Positions 36,690 through 48,748 of a DNA stretch of 64,000 bases are shown here, in pieces. How positions within the stretch are numbered: the stretch's first letter is position 1; each line of letters starts with the position of its first letter. The notes under the pieces are model-generated. The model was not told the DNA's origin. It saw only the letters and a list, made by a program, of their open reading frames with translations, and did not search any database. The translations under genes were made by a program, and so were the position numbers. This stretch comes from Vicia villosa (taxonomy: Eukaryota > Streptophyta > Magnoliopsida > Fabales > Fabaceae). The DNA is taken from the NCBI RefSeq assembly GCF_029867415.1, contig NW_026705156.1, forward strand, positions 62,001-126,000, read 5' to 3'.

Positions 36690-37690
36690 AGTCTTTTTTT
36701 TTTTTAAAAACAAAACTCTAACTTTTTTTAAAGGAAACTAATGTTGGGCTTATGCCCAGTATCGATTACAAAGAAGTTTTCTACCCTATGATTTTCTTAT
36801 ACATCACGTGAAATTTCAAAAATATTTTTTAAAATCAAAAATATATTTCTGAGACGTACTCGAAATTACATTTTCGGTATGTTGATACACATATAGTAGA
36901 AAAAACTGACTAGAAATAAACCAAATTCACAAACTCAAAATACCATAATTCAAACATCGATAACATAACATAAGAAATGCATTAAGAATTTTTTTAACAT
37001 AATTCAAACATTACACTTCAACGTCCAGGTGGTCGCGTAAATGTATCTTCGGTATTTACACGATCTTTCTTCAACTGAAAAACCAGATTAATGTGAACAA
37101 TGAGGATTGAAATGAATAAAGTTTATCTTAAATTCCACTTTCTTGAACTCCTTTTGATATGATGAACCACAAGAATGAAGTTTTGGAGTGAAAAATTTGA
37201 TTGAGAATGAAAGGGTTTTTGGAGAAGTTTATGGAAGGTTTATGAAATGAGATGATCATGCTGGTTACTGTTTTAAGCATTGTGGCTTTTGAATTTCTCA
37301 GATATACACTTCCGAATTGCAGGTAAATAGTGAGGTGGCAAAAATTCCAATCTTCTTGCACTAATTTACCGGAGATGCATTTTCGTGAACAACCAGAGAT
37401 ATATCTCCAATTTTGTTTTCTCTTTAAAATATGATGGATAGACTTCTGGACTTGTATTGTATTGAAGGGTGCATACTTGAAATGCATTTCCGATTTATGC
37501 AGAGGCATTTTTGGAATTCCATTGTGTGTTTTTCACTCTATAGGGTGGAATAAGAAATTCCTAAGAAGTTTTTATCTCTTATGGTTCTTTGGGCTAAATG
37601 ATGAGTCATTCATTATTAGATATGCTAATTTGCTCCACATTTCATATGCTAAAGTCCTTTAGGGTTTTTTCTAATTTTGTTTACCATCGC
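36690..37690. repeat. Repeat rich in GGAGATGCATCTCC-like palindromes, copy 1
   Basis: No gene. It contains several variants of a near-palindrome around ATGCAT or ATAYAT flanked by GGA/TCC or CGAAA: about 36846-36880, 37300, 37372, 37397 and 37481. The same motif set recurs at 42820-44130, so both probably come from one repeat family. Confidence 0.5.
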
Positions 37691-38673
37691 TCTAAGGTGA
37701 GATTTATCATCTTCTTTGGTATCTGTCGCTGCACCTTGCTTCTTCCAATCTTCTATATTATTTTTGTTCATCTGTTGCACCTTTGTCTCTTGAATGAAGT
37801 AAATCTCTGCCTTCTCTTTTTTCAAAATTTGGTGAATTCTTCCCTTTTAAAGGAATTACCACACCCACGAATGTTAAATATCACAATATTCATGGGATCC
37901 CAGAATCGATCTCCTCCACTGGGGCAACAATCATCTTATCCCTAGATTCAAGATCTGGAGCAATTCCTTCAAACACTTCATCGTCTTCTTTCCCTTCAAT
38001 ACCCAATTATTTCATTGACTTCCAACTTAGTTGGAATATTTCCATCAATTGCGTTCCAAAATCTTGAGTTCCCTTGTTGAACATCAGAATCGTTTGTTGA
38101 TTCACAACATAACACCGATCCACCAAGTACCTTGACGATTGCTCCCCAGAATTCACCATATTTTCACTGGGATTAGGGTTTGAAGCAGGGATGTAACTAT
38201 TACTCAAATTGACTTTACAAGGCATCAAAGCATTGAAATACGAAGGAACCGACTTATTCTTTAATGTCTCAAAACTAGCATAAATAGTTTTCCCTTCTTT
38301 TTGGGCCGAAATCTATAAAATGGGCCAACTAGGCCCATAACAAGCGGGCCAGTAGGGGAGCAAGAGATTGGGTCCTAACATTAGACTCATGGGTTTACAA
38401 CTGGATGAATGCTTTGTAGCAATGAATTTTCTCTAGTTACCAAATCCCCATGGCCCACACCGTTTGACTTTAGTTTAATCGCCTCATTGTTCCTACTATT
38501 GTCGGGTACAACAATTAATGTTGACTCCAACTTGTCTTTTCCACCAATCATAGTTTATGCATCCCTTTCCTCATGCACAAGTTATCATCCCCCTTTTCCA
38601 CAAGTTCTATATCTTCCAATCCGCCGCCTGCAATAGTTGGAGCTACTGCCTCCTCAAAAGCAGAATTTACAGG

Positions 38674-39446
38674 TTATGTAGAAAGAAAACTCTCCTGAAT
38701 CATTTCCCCATTCTTAGATTCCCACGCGCCATCGTTCTCCTCCGAGTTGATATCATTGCATCCAACATCCTTGTTGAAGTTTGGGACAATAATTCTCTTA
38801 GGCCCATGCATATCTTCGACTAGTTTTATGCTGAAAACATTATCATTAATCTTCACATTGAAAGTTTCATTCAATACTAATGAATACTTGGTCGTAACGA
38901 GTATTCGAGCGACGTCCATCTTAGTCTATTTACTTGTCTCATAATCTAAGCATATGAGCTTACCAACCGAACTTGTTATCAAAAAACTAGTAAGACCAAG
39001 CATGACACTCCATAACAATACAACCATGTTAATCTTCCGTTATCAATAGCTTCGGGAGACTGAGGGAGAATCTCCAAGAACCAATGCCATATCTAGTGCT
39101 TAGCCTCCGAAACCAACGCTTCTATTTCACCTTCTTCAGTTTCCTCTAATAAACATAGGTTCGTCCCTAGAGGGGTAACTTTTACTCTGAAATAACCTTC
39201 AGTATTAAAAGCTTTCTGGATATTGTAGGTCATACCAACATTTTTGACCATCCCTATGAATGATTTCTTGAATCTACTCGACTTCTTGTTTCCGATATTG
39301 AAATACAAGTGAGCAAATTTTGGTTTTTGCTCCTTGCCCCCGCCGCATGAAACTTTAGCACGAGTAGCCACTCCCACACCATGATTAATTCGATGACCCC
39401 TTCCTACTACTAACTGCTTGTGCATAGGATTTGTTAATAGCAACAC
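38674..39446 (-). pseudogene. LINE ORF1 middle fragments
   Basis: Two open pieces in different frames. The first includes KKSFIGMVKNVGMTYNIQKA. The second starts MDVARILVTTKYSLVLNETF then NVKINDNVF, resembling the DUF4283-linked part of plant LINE ORF1. They are separated by stops. Confidence 0.45.
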
Positions 39447-39474
39447 CTACATGGTTGGACCTACCTGCTCTACT

Positions 39475-39855
39475 TTACTCATTGTCTTGTTTATGGGCTC
39501 CCCCTCTATATTGGTGATGCTCTGTACTATGCTGATATTTCATATGTTTCCCACTAGACTCTCCCCCACGTTGAAATTTAGGAACATTCGCATGGAACTT
39601 CTTAGATTTGATGAAAATGTTGTCCAACTTCACCGCTAACATTCCTTCATCTCCAATCTTTCTAAACCTCACGAACACATAATGTTTTCCTTGATTGTCT
39701 CTTCTTGGTAGAATCACCACTTCCACGACCAAGCCATATTCTTTGAATATGTCGAATATCTCCTTCGCCCCATAATCTTCTGGAAATTCTGTAAAGAAAT
39801 AATTTGAGATTATTTCATCTCGGATGACACCATTATCTTTTCCAGCGTCGCCCAT
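39475..39855 (-). pseudogene. LINE ORF1 N-terminal RRM-like fragment
   Basis: 126 codons. YFFTEFPEDYGAKEIFDIFK and HYVFVRFRKIGDEG fit the RNP-2 and RNP-1 regions of an RNA recognition motif, a domain found at the start of ORF1 in many plant LINEs. It could be misread as a host RNA-binding protein, but the LINE-like pieces that follow on the same strand argue against that. Confidence 0.6.
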
Positions 39856-39860
39856 TCCGC

Positions 39861-41340
39861 CTTGTTTTGCCTTGGATTTCTCCTTCTTGTGACTGACTGT
39901 TTTCCAACCTCCCCATCACCCTCGTTGCCTCACTGTCTTCTCTCTCCTCTCATTTTATTTCTAAAGGCTCATTCTTATTGAATACTAGTACATCTTTATT
40001 GTAATTTGTTAAAAACAAGATATAAAACTCTTGAAAAGAAAGGAAAATAAATTAAATGTTAGTTATGAATGACACATTTTGAAAATAATGAAAACAATTT
40101 TTATTTTAGCATTTTTATTGTTTTAAAAAAGCAGACAAATATTAATTTCATAATTTTAATATCTTGTTATTAACAACTAAGTTTAGCACAATTTTTAAAA
40201 TAAAGCAAAAAACATTTTTCCAAAATAAACATAAACTTAATAATTAACACCGGTTGAGTGTAAGACATGTTATCTAACTAAAGTCATAATCTTTTCTAAT
40301 ATGGTCATAACTAAAACAAAAGGAATATTTCCATGCTTTTGCTTGTGAGATGGTTTTCTATTTTGTTATTAGAAAGCTCCAAATCCTCCTATCATGATTC
40401 CTATTGTTGAAGTGGACTTAATCTGTATTTATACACTTCTAACCTACATAATAGCCAATATAGTGCAGATTCCCCATCTAAATAAATCTCGTTTATTTGT
40501 CTTATAATATAATTTCATTTACTTCTCAAAGAAACCGTGTTAACAATAGTAGAAAAAGTGTTATCATTTATCAATAAAAAACAAGTTTGAGATCATGAAA
40601 CCGGAATCAAGCTAGCATAGAAATTTAATTATTTGTTTAAAAAAGAAAAATAGAGGAATTAAATGGTTTATCTTAATATTATCATTGAAATGCTGATAAA
40701 AAAAAAAATCCATCCAACCCAATTATTAATAATTAATAACATCCAATTTTTAAAAAAATTATTATAAAGTTAGAATCCGTTCATTAATTTTTTTTTGTGA
40801 AAAAAAAAAAAAACTATTCACTTTCGATATTTCTTTATCTATTTGTTCTAGATTAAAAAAATCATGTCAAATAAAAAATTGAGTTAAATTGTTTAAAAAT
40901 CATTTTTAAACTAATTTTTTATTATAAATATAATTTCCATTTCAATAAACTTATGTTCTGTTAAAAATTAATATATAAATTATTAAATAATAAATAAAAT
41001 AAATTTTCAAATAGTTAATCATAAATGAAGTAATTATTGAAAAAAAATGAAGTAATATGTTGTACAAAAAGTATTTTTTTCTAATAATTAATTACTCTAA
41101 CAAATTTTCTTAATTCTCGTAATTTATTATATGGAATCTTATATTTAGGAACAAAAATAATAATAAACAAGTTAAGTAATCGTGTGACTGCATGGGTAAA
41201 TTAAATATGTGCGACACAATTGTATTGAAACTCACGTATATGAATAATAATTTTTAGTGAAAATATTGTAGAACACAATTTACTTTTTTTCTTCTTATAA
41301 ATGAAGTAATTAATGAAGAAAAAAATGACTATGGTTAGAA
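39861..41340. other. AT-rich intergenic DNA and germin-like gene promoter
   Basis: Long AT-rich tract with homopolymer runs. I see no gene or mobile element here. The last few hundred bases serve as promoter of the germin-like gene. Confidence 0.55.
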
Positions 41341-41349
41341 TATATCACT

Positions 41350-41357
41350 ATATAAAT
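41350..41357 (+). promoter_or_regulatory. TATA box of the germin-like gene
   Basis: TATATAAA within ACTATATAAATAGC, 50 bp before the ATG. This spacing gives a short leader of about 25 bases. Confidence 0.75.
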
Positions 41358-41406
41358 AGCAAGAGCCTATATCACATTTCCATAACCAAAACTCAAATTT
41401 TCAAAG

Positions 41407-42057
41407 ATGAAGATCAATCTTATTATTCTTTTCTTCTTTGCTCTCTTCTCATTATATACCTCCCAATCCAATGCCTCTTATGCAAATTCTAATCCTGATT
41501 TCTGTGTAGCAGACCTAAACACTCCATACACTCCTTCAGGCTACCAATGCAAATCATCAAAAGATGTAACAGTCGACGATTTCGTATTCTCCAACTTTGT
41601 GACCGGAAAAGCAATAGACCATTTCAATATTACGTTAACCGTTGCATCCGTCAACAACTTTCCAGGTCTCAATGGACTTGATATCTCTGCAGCAAGAGTT
41701 GAGGTCGGTGCAAACGGAACTATTGCAATGCACACTCATCCAGATGCATCTGAGTTACTAATCATGGTTAAGGGTCAATTAAGAGCTGGATTTGTAACAC
41801 CTAATCATGCTTATGTGAAGGATATTAAGCCTGGTGATGTTATGGCTTTTCCTAAAGGACAGGTGCATTTTGTAGTTAACTATGGAGTTGAAGAAGCTGT
41901 TGCTTTTGCTACTTATAGTAGTTCAAACCCTAGCTTTCAGTTTCTTGATCATCTACTCTTTGCAAACGACTTGAACAGTTCTATGATTGCACACTCTACT
42001 CTTCTTGATTATTCAGAAATTGAGAGGCTTAAGGCTGTGTTTGGTGGCAGTGGCTAG
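41407..42057 (+). CDS. Germin-like protein (ABP19/ABP20-like subfamily)
   Basis: A single-exon ORF of 216 residues, the normal germin-like length. A hydrophobic signal peptide covers about 1-23, so the protein is secreted to the apoplast. Cysteines C33 and C48 are placed for the conserved disulfide. Germin box 1 is HTHPDASELLIMVKGQL with metal ligands H109, H111 and E116; box 2 is GDVMAFPKGQVHFVVNYG with H154. Together they complete a Mn-binding cupin site. N74 and N103 sit in N-glycosylation sequons. The sequence most resembles the auxin-binding-protein ABP19a type of germin-like proteins, from memory. Some family members have superoxide dismutase activity; the substrate here is unknown. The gene appears intact and has its own TATA box and poly(A) signal. 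Confidence 0.95.
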   Translation: MKINLIILFFFALFSLYTSQSNASYANSNPDFCVADLNTPYTPSGYQCKSSKDVTVDDFVFSNFVTGKAIDHFNITLTVASVNNFPGLNGLDISAARVEVGANGTIAMHTHPDASELLIMVKGQLRAGFVTPNHAYVKDIKPGDVMAFPKGQVHFVVNYGVEEAVAFATYSSSNPSFQFLDHLLFANDLNSSMIAHSTLLDYSEIERLKAVFGGSG

Positions 42058-42160
42058 GGATGTTAATTGTTTATTAAGATGCACCTCTCTATGTTTGTTT
42101 TAAATTAAGTTATGTTTAGTTTAAATTATGTTATGCACGTGTGTTTTGTTATAATTGTAA

Positions 42161-42166
42161 TAATAA
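42161..42166 (+). terminator. Poly(A) signal of the germin-like gene
   Basis: AATAAA about 105 bases after the stop codon, in the U-rich 3' region ATTGTAATAATAAAAG. Confidence 0.65.
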
Positions 42167-42499
42167 AAGAGGTGTGATTCTTATTTGATCTTATTGCCTA
42201 TTATTTTTACAAACAATTTCTTAATAACTTCGATTTCATGTATGAAAGTTACTAATTTAATAGTTGATTATAATATATAAAAATAATAAATCTTAATAAG
42301 TTATTGTCAATTACTATTTCCATCTTTAAATATACAATATTTTGAGTAAATTATGAGAGTTAATAAAATTAAAATTGATTGTTATATTAAATTTGTTGAT
42401 AATTTGAATGATTTTATAAATTTATTTTTTTTGGGAGTGAGAATAAGTTAATCAATATATAAAAACATGGGTTAAATCAATTTTTTTTAAAAGGGGTAA

Positions 42500-44170
42500 A
42501 TCAAATCTCGCTACTATTGCAGGGGGTGAAAGCCATTTAACCCTAAAAACATTTACTACGTGTGTTTGGAACTCTGTCTGCTGTTGGCATGACATTTATG
42601 ATGTGTTAGAGGTGGATTTTATCGAGAACAACATAGTTTCCGATATTGTTTGAAAGGTAAAATGAAATCTAAGTTCTATTTGTTGCTTTGGATGTTCGTT
42701 TGTTGGGGTATTTAGATACGTAGAAACTCCATTCTTTTTCGTGGGGATTGGTTTACGGGTTTGCATAAGGGAATTTTTTTGTACATTTTTGTAGGGGAAA
42801 AAAATCAAAAAAACTCCAAAATGTCATTTGAAGATGCATTTTCAAAAGCACTTCTAACTCCAAAATGCACTTTGGAGATGTATTTTCGAACATACTCCAA
42901 ATCAAATTTTAAAGTGTTTTGGAATTACATCTTCGAAAACACCTTGCTTACACTTGAACGTTAAATTTAAATATTCAATGACATTTTCGGATATGCATTT
43001 TCGAAAATATTCAGCTTATACCACCTTGCTACATGAATTATTTCATTCTCCTTATTTCACCCATAACCAAATAGGGAGAAGTCGAAGAAAGAACCGATTT
43101 TAGATTTAAGCGGTGACAATTTGTTCTGTACATTTTAGAATGTAATCGAACAATTTTTTGTATGTACATATTGTCGTGCACAATGTAAATTTTATACGTT
43201 TCAATACATATATAATATATCTATTTAACATTTTACCCCTGTTTACTTTTACCGATTGAAATGTTTTTATGTTTCTATGGTACTGATTATGCCTAAATAA
43301 ATTTTGTTGTTGGTTCCGCATAATTCGGAAATGCATATCCAAAATGTTTTAAAAAACAAACATCAGGGCATGTTTTGGATATGCATATCCAAAAACCCTC
43401 TATTTTCGCTAAAAAATAAGGGGTGAATTCGGAAGTGTGTATCTGAAACATGCCATGACACATGATAAGAATTCTTGGGACCAAATTGTTTCAAATCTTC
43501 TATAAATAGGGTCTCCGAACCATTTCTTCAATATTACACACCACAAATCAGAGATGACCCAAACCTATCCTCATATTGCTTTTGTTTACTTTAATGATGC
43601 GAAACTGCCACTTCAATTTAGGTTCTCCAAGAACATGTCTCTCGCTAAGCTGATTACCATACTTAATTCTCTCCTGCAATATCCAGAAAATCAGGAGGCA
43701 GTGAAGCTCGAGTATCGTTCACCATCACTTGACACTGAAGGAAATGTACAGTTCACCAAGTATGCACTAAAGGCGGATGACGATTTAAAGGTTATGTGAA
43801 ATACTTTTTGCCGATACAATACTAAGGGTCTGATTGAAGTGGATGCGAAGATTCAGAGACCGGGAGAAGATGTTATCAAAATGTTGCAACGTCCTCAGTT
43901 ACTCGTTTATAATAACATGTAATGTTAAATTTTTGTTTCAATATTTATGTGATTTTGACTATCTGTGTTAAATTTATGTTAAGCTTCTCTGGTTTTTAGG
44001 TTTTGTTTTCTGGAAATCATTATTTTGGATATGTACTTCTGAAACACACCAATGGGTGAATTTGAAAATACATCACCGAAAGCACCCCTAAAAAAAATTA
44101 AATGTGGTGCAATCGGAGATGCATCTCTGAATTCAGGGGGTAAAACTGGATTTTGTCAGAGGCCCATAAG
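42500..44170. repeat. Repeat rich in GGAGATGCATCTCC-like palindromes, copy 2
   Basis: At least nine variants of the palindrome or its half sites are seen: about 42829, 42868, 42926, 42991, 43331, 43379, 44034, 44058 and 44117. A broken ORF (43554-43922) lies in the middle. The flanks carry GGGGGTGAAAGCCATTTAAC at 42521 and CAGGGGGTAAAACTGG at 44135, which may be related edges. The class of element is uncertain. Confidence 0.5.
43554..43922 (+). pseudogene. Repeat-borne ORF broken by one TGA codon
   Basis: 122 codons from ATG to TAA, interrupted only by a TGA at 43797-43799; both sides stay in frame. The first part includes FVYFNDAKLPLQFRF and LEYRSPSLDTEGNVQF; the second includes GLIEVDAKIQRPGEDVIKML. 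The fold looks like a PB1 or ubiquitin-like N-terminal domain of the kind that precedes MULE-type transposases in plants, but this is a guess. I saw no transposase downstream. It has its own upstream TATAAATA at 43502. Confidence 0.45.
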
Positions 44171-44267
44171 AAGGTTAAAAGGGGTGTACAAAGAAATTAT
44201 CTTTGCATAATGGTCTTGTCTACAGTAGTTGGGAGATTTGGGCTTATAAGCCATTTTTTAAAGGATT

Positions 44268-45884
44268 CCACATACACTAATAACACGTAAATTTACCGTT
44301 TATTTGACCCAATTTGTTCAGGTTTTATTATCATTTTGTCTTTCTTTTCTTCTTTTAGGCTGGTATTTGTGTTTGTTTTAGGTGACTTGCTGTTTTTGGG
44401 CCTTCTGCGAAGAAAGGAAGCGAAACGGGAGAAAATTGAAGGAAATTAGGCTGATTGGACTCATGGCGACCACCATGGCGTTCACCATGATGGTAGCCAC
44501 AAGTGCTCTACTCCTCTTAGGTCAAAGACCAAGTCCTGCTCACTTTGAAGCCATGGCGCTCGCCATGGGTGTGTGGCGGTCGCCACACATCAAAGTTACC
44601 TGAAGTCAAAGATGGGCCTTACTTGGTCATCGAGTACCTAACTCGCTTCTAAAAGCTTGCCCACGAATCCAGCAAACAGAATCAACATATTTAGGGTTTT
44701 TAGTTTATTATAAATAGGGCTTTAGTTCAATCTTTCGAGGCATCCAAACTTAGTACAACATTAGGCATATATTCAGATCCAAAAAACTTTAATCCGTTAC
44801 ACTAGAGGATTATCACATTGTTGTTGTTGTTGTCGGGTTTGGAGCACCTTTATTTTGAAGTAATTTATTTTCAAGCATTTACTTTCCTTAGAAGTTTATT
44901 TCCTGTACTAGATTCAACCCTCTTTGGAGCAGGTTTTTTGTTTAATTGAGTTTTATTTACTTATTACTTGCCTTGTCTATCTATTCTTTTACTTTCCTCA
45001 CGTTAATTCCTCACTCGCAATTTTATTATGTTTAATCCCACACTTAAATCAAAAGCTTATACTTTTACCGCAATTATGTTCAGCTAATTTCTTAAGTGCT
45101 AGAATGTGAGGAACACCGATTTGACGGTACTCTTTATGTTGTTTTTTTAGGATTACATCTGAGGGTTGTTTTGGTTTATAACACAATTTTTCTGAACTTA
45201 ATTTGATCGGTTATTACGAAAGTAAAACCTTGAATATGTCGGATAAAATCGAAAGTCGTCCAATACTAAATAATAAAATTGATTTGTTTTTGATTAATAA
45301 ACACCCCGAAAGCACTTTATTAATTAATTAGGAAAGCTTAATATTTCTAGAAAGTGATTTTGAAACTATTAGCGAACGTGTTCATAGGTTTAGGATCCGT
45401 TTGTCCGTACATATGTCGGAAACCCTTTTAAGTTAAACTTTCCAATCAAAACTACTTTTCAATTGAGTCTAAGGTTTGATTTATTAATAAAGGATTTACT
45501 TATTTAACGCAAACGCAACTTGGGAATGTGACAATCCCGATAAAAGTTAAAGAGTAAAATTCGGTTCTGAATACGCGAGAGCGACAATTCCCATTCTTTA
45601 ATTCTTTTTGAAAGTAGAAAATATTTTCCCGTAAATAATCCTATTTAGAAATAATAAGAGTACTGTTTGATCAACGAGAGTCACGTTCTAGTATTATCAT
45701 TCCATATTTATTAAAAAGTTATTTACTTTATTTTTCTATCCACTATAAATCTTCTAACGATCGCCTTAGATAAATACCATAACAATAGTAACGATAAATT
45801 TTCAGTTTGGTCTCTATGGAATCGACAATCTTTTATATTACTTCGATAACTCCGTATACTTGCGGAAAGCACCGATCAACCACC
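44268..45884 (+). mobile_element. Athila-type LTR, second divergent copy
   Basis: Shares its order of landmarks with 16076-17793: TTTATTTGAC near the start; the GCGAAGAAA run; a GC-rich word array (44460-44600); TATAAATA (44709-44716); GATTATCACA...GTTTGGAGCAC; CTAGAATGTGAGG; and finally GGTCTCTATGGAATCGACAA then ATACTTGCGGA. No purine tract or Asp-tRNA primer site adjoins it, so it is a solo LTR or fragment. The two copies are well diverged and their GC-rich arrays have unrelated sequences. Confidence 0.6.
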
Positions 45885-48225
45885 CCTAAGTTATATTTAA
45901 CACCCCCAATCTAATGAAAATTCCATTATAATCCTACTCAAATTTTCGCCATTTCACAAATTCACGTCTGAAAACCAAAATTTTGAAAGATCTTAGAGGA
46001 GATCGGAAATTTCAACTGCATACCGGAAATTATTTTAAAATAGTAAGTAGGATACTGAAAATTTTACCTTCATACAGAAAATTCTTTAGAAAAACTAGTG
46101 GAATATCGAAAATTTCATTATTATTTTTTTTATCCTTTTTGAAATTCAAACAAACGCAAAACAAAAGAAATAAAACCCTAAAAACTAAAATAATATCTTA
46201 AAATAATAGCATGCAATTAAAATATTTTTTTAGTATTTTTGAATATTGAAATAATAAAAAGACAATGAAAATAGGAGAGAAATGAGCCAGGGGTACAATC
46301 AAAATTATGGTGATTGGGTATGAACAAGTGCTAGGTCTAGTCCAAACAATTTACAAAAATAAACCCCAACTCGGCTGTGCCAAAAAGCATGTTACTGGGC
46401 TCAATAGGGGAGTGCCAAAAGTGCAAGCATAAACAATACTCAATTTCTGATTATTATCATTTTATTTTAATTAAACAAAAAAAAAACTAAAAAAGAAAAT
46501 GTGTGGACCAATGAGGAATCAACACCTTAAAAATTTAAACAAAAAATAAGGCACCAAAGGCTTCACTCAATCTCTTCTTCTCCGATCACTCCCTCTACCA
46601 CGTCGGTCACTGGAGGGGTGGCGACGATGTAGATCCTACCAGAAATCACCAAGGATTACGTCTCTAGCTTCGTCTCATCACGCTGATCATGAAAATCACC
46701 TTCTCCACTTCTGATTCTTCTTCGTTTTCAACGATCGCACAAAAACAACTCTAAACCCTAGCTATTCAATTTTCAAATTAAATTGCATATAAGTATCAAT
46801 ACACAATTTCACATACAATAGAAATAAGTTTCACATGAAATGATTAGTAGGGGTAACTGTACCTAACGGAGCAAGGTCTGTTGCCTCTTTTGTGACGCGA
46901 ATTGATCAGAAAACCAGAGGAAAAGCTCCACATAAGTTTCAAGAGTACGAAAATATGACCACCTTTGTTTGAATTTTTCTATAGAACTTGATCCTACTTC
47001 ACTTGTATCTTGAGAAAAATTGAGTTCGGGTGGAGAGATTGGAGAGTTACAGAGCAGATCTGTTGCATACAGTAGCTTCCTTGTTACTTGTAAATGGAGA
47101 ATTATTGAAGAATTTGCAGAGAAAATAGAGAGAGAATGAGATTCGAAAGTTGAGAGAGTTTAGAGTTTTTCTGAATGGTAATGGTGATTAAAGCAAATTG
47201 GAGGGAACTTGTACTTATAGTGGCTTTGTTACGATCTGAATTAGGTTTGGAATTAGGCGTGGCATGAAGCACAGGTCTGGAGTTAGTTCAACTTTGGTTT
47301 GGAGTTTGTTAGAAACTCAAATCATGAGCAATGCACATACTCGGTTTAGAGTTGGCTTCAGGCTTGGATTCAAGTAGTTTTGGCTCGGTTTGGCTTTATT
47401 TTTAGGTAAGGGAAAGATTGGTTATGTGAGCTGCCACTTGAAGATTGTTGAGCAAGCTTTGCATCCTTTTCCAATTTTCTGTTTTGATAATTTTCCAACT
47501 GATTTGTTGATGAAGCAACCCGTGTTTAGATTGGAAACAGGGCAGGTTTTTGGCATTGCTTTGTGTTGATGTAGTGCAAGTAATTGGACCAAGTTATGAT
47601 GTATTTTTAAACTGGTTTGGAGTGTGGCATGTGAGCAAGTGGAGTGAATTGAAATAAAGCTTTGTGAATCAAGTATTGCCTCAAGTTATGGACTGTTTTT
47701 TTTGTATGATCATCATAGTAACTTTAACAAACCTCATCTCATTACTCAAATATTCATTTTTCATGGTCTTTGTGTCATTGGAGAGAAGGATAACAATGTG
47801 CAAGTTTGATATTGGAACTTCATTGTGAAAGGGCTTGTATAAAAAGATATCTTGCTTCAAACTTCAAGCTTCACAATTGTTTGACACTTAGAAAAATTCT
47901 AAGTACTTCAACAATTTTGACCTAATTGGATGCCTCACTTTAGCCTAATTTTTGAACCACTTGTGAACCTCTTTTGAACTCCAATCTTTCATCATCTTGT
48001 AATATCAAATGTCCTCTACAAATGTAGCCCTTGTTTACCAAATTTGGTGCAATAATGAGAAAGATATAATCTTGTAAAGTTGATCAGATGAACATGCTAT
48101 AAGAGCCACATCATCAACTCTTCCTGTGATATTAGATCAGGAGCAGTGAGGTTTCAACACCCTCCATAGTGTGAGGATGGTTATCTAGAGTGTTATTTCA
48201 CTATATCATATCCTCGCCTCATACC
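45885..48225. other. Unclassified non-coding DNA
   Basis: No gene found. The segment 46000-46110 repeats GGAAATT / GAAAATTT phrases three to four times. 46560-48100 is moderately AT-rich and reads like old transposable-element sequence, but I could not assign it. Confidence 0.4.
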
Positions 48226-48465
48226 ACCTGCTACAGGGTCTTTAGATGCTAGGGGGTCTTTTGATGCTAGGGTTTCTGATCCCGATGTACCGGCTGACCA
48301 CATGCCTCCACCATCACCTCCACCATGATCAGATGACCAGGAACGTCTCTAGATGATCATCGTTATTATAGATAACCTCATGAGTTTGGTATACCCGGAT
48401 GATGAGGTTTTCACAGGATAAGCTCGGCTTGCACACATAGTTCGTGGGGGGCCTATTTAGATTTT
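48226..48465 (+). pseudogene. Degraded coding relic, possibly plant-mobile-domain-type
   Basis: One frame reads DARGSFDARVSDPDVPADHM then PPPSPPP before a stop; later IDNLMSLVYPDDEVFTG then a stop and ARLAHIVRGGPI. Such endings are, from memory, common in transposase-like or plant-mobile-domain proteins of legumes. There are three stops in about 75 codons, so it is dead. Confidence 0.3.
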
Positions 48466-48748
48466 TGATTTCATATTTGTATATTTTGTGTATCAAAATA
48501 CTTATCATTATTATTTTTATTGCATAATATTTTGGTTATTATATGTTTCGATTCGTAGATGAAAATAACATAAAACAGTACATCAAGCATATATTAAATA
48601 TAACTAAACATGAAAACATAAGTACTACCATATGATTATGGACGTTTCAACATCTTGATTATGCCGTCGACAGATCTTGAAATCTGCGCATCAAACTCGA
48701 TCGACCCCATAGTTATCCTATGGTGAAATGATTTTCATATGGCCGTCA

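Larger units (their letters stand above)
37690..39860 (-). mobile_element. LINE remnant: ORF1 and start of ORF2
   Basis: Minus strand. An RRM-like ORF1 start (39855-39475), further ORF1 pieces (39446-39093, 38919-38674, 38228-38007) and then an ORF2 start near 37893 reading MNIVIFNIRGCGNSFKR, the hallmark first residues of plant LINE endonucleases, followed in another frame by KAEIYFIQETKVQ. The rest of ORF2 is missing. Frames shift several times, so it is inactive. It is distinct from the ORF2 remnant at 19.4-23.5 kb. Confidence 0.65.

Noticed and set aside
39475..39855. Host RNA-binding (RRM) protein gene
   Set aside because: Followed on the same strand by LINE ORF1 and ORF2-like pieces, so the RRM is better explained as a LINE ORF1 domain.
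44382..44603. 73-codon ORF MTCCFWAFCEERKRNGRK
   Set aside because: Within an Athila-type LTR and spanning its GC-rich array; no homology expected.
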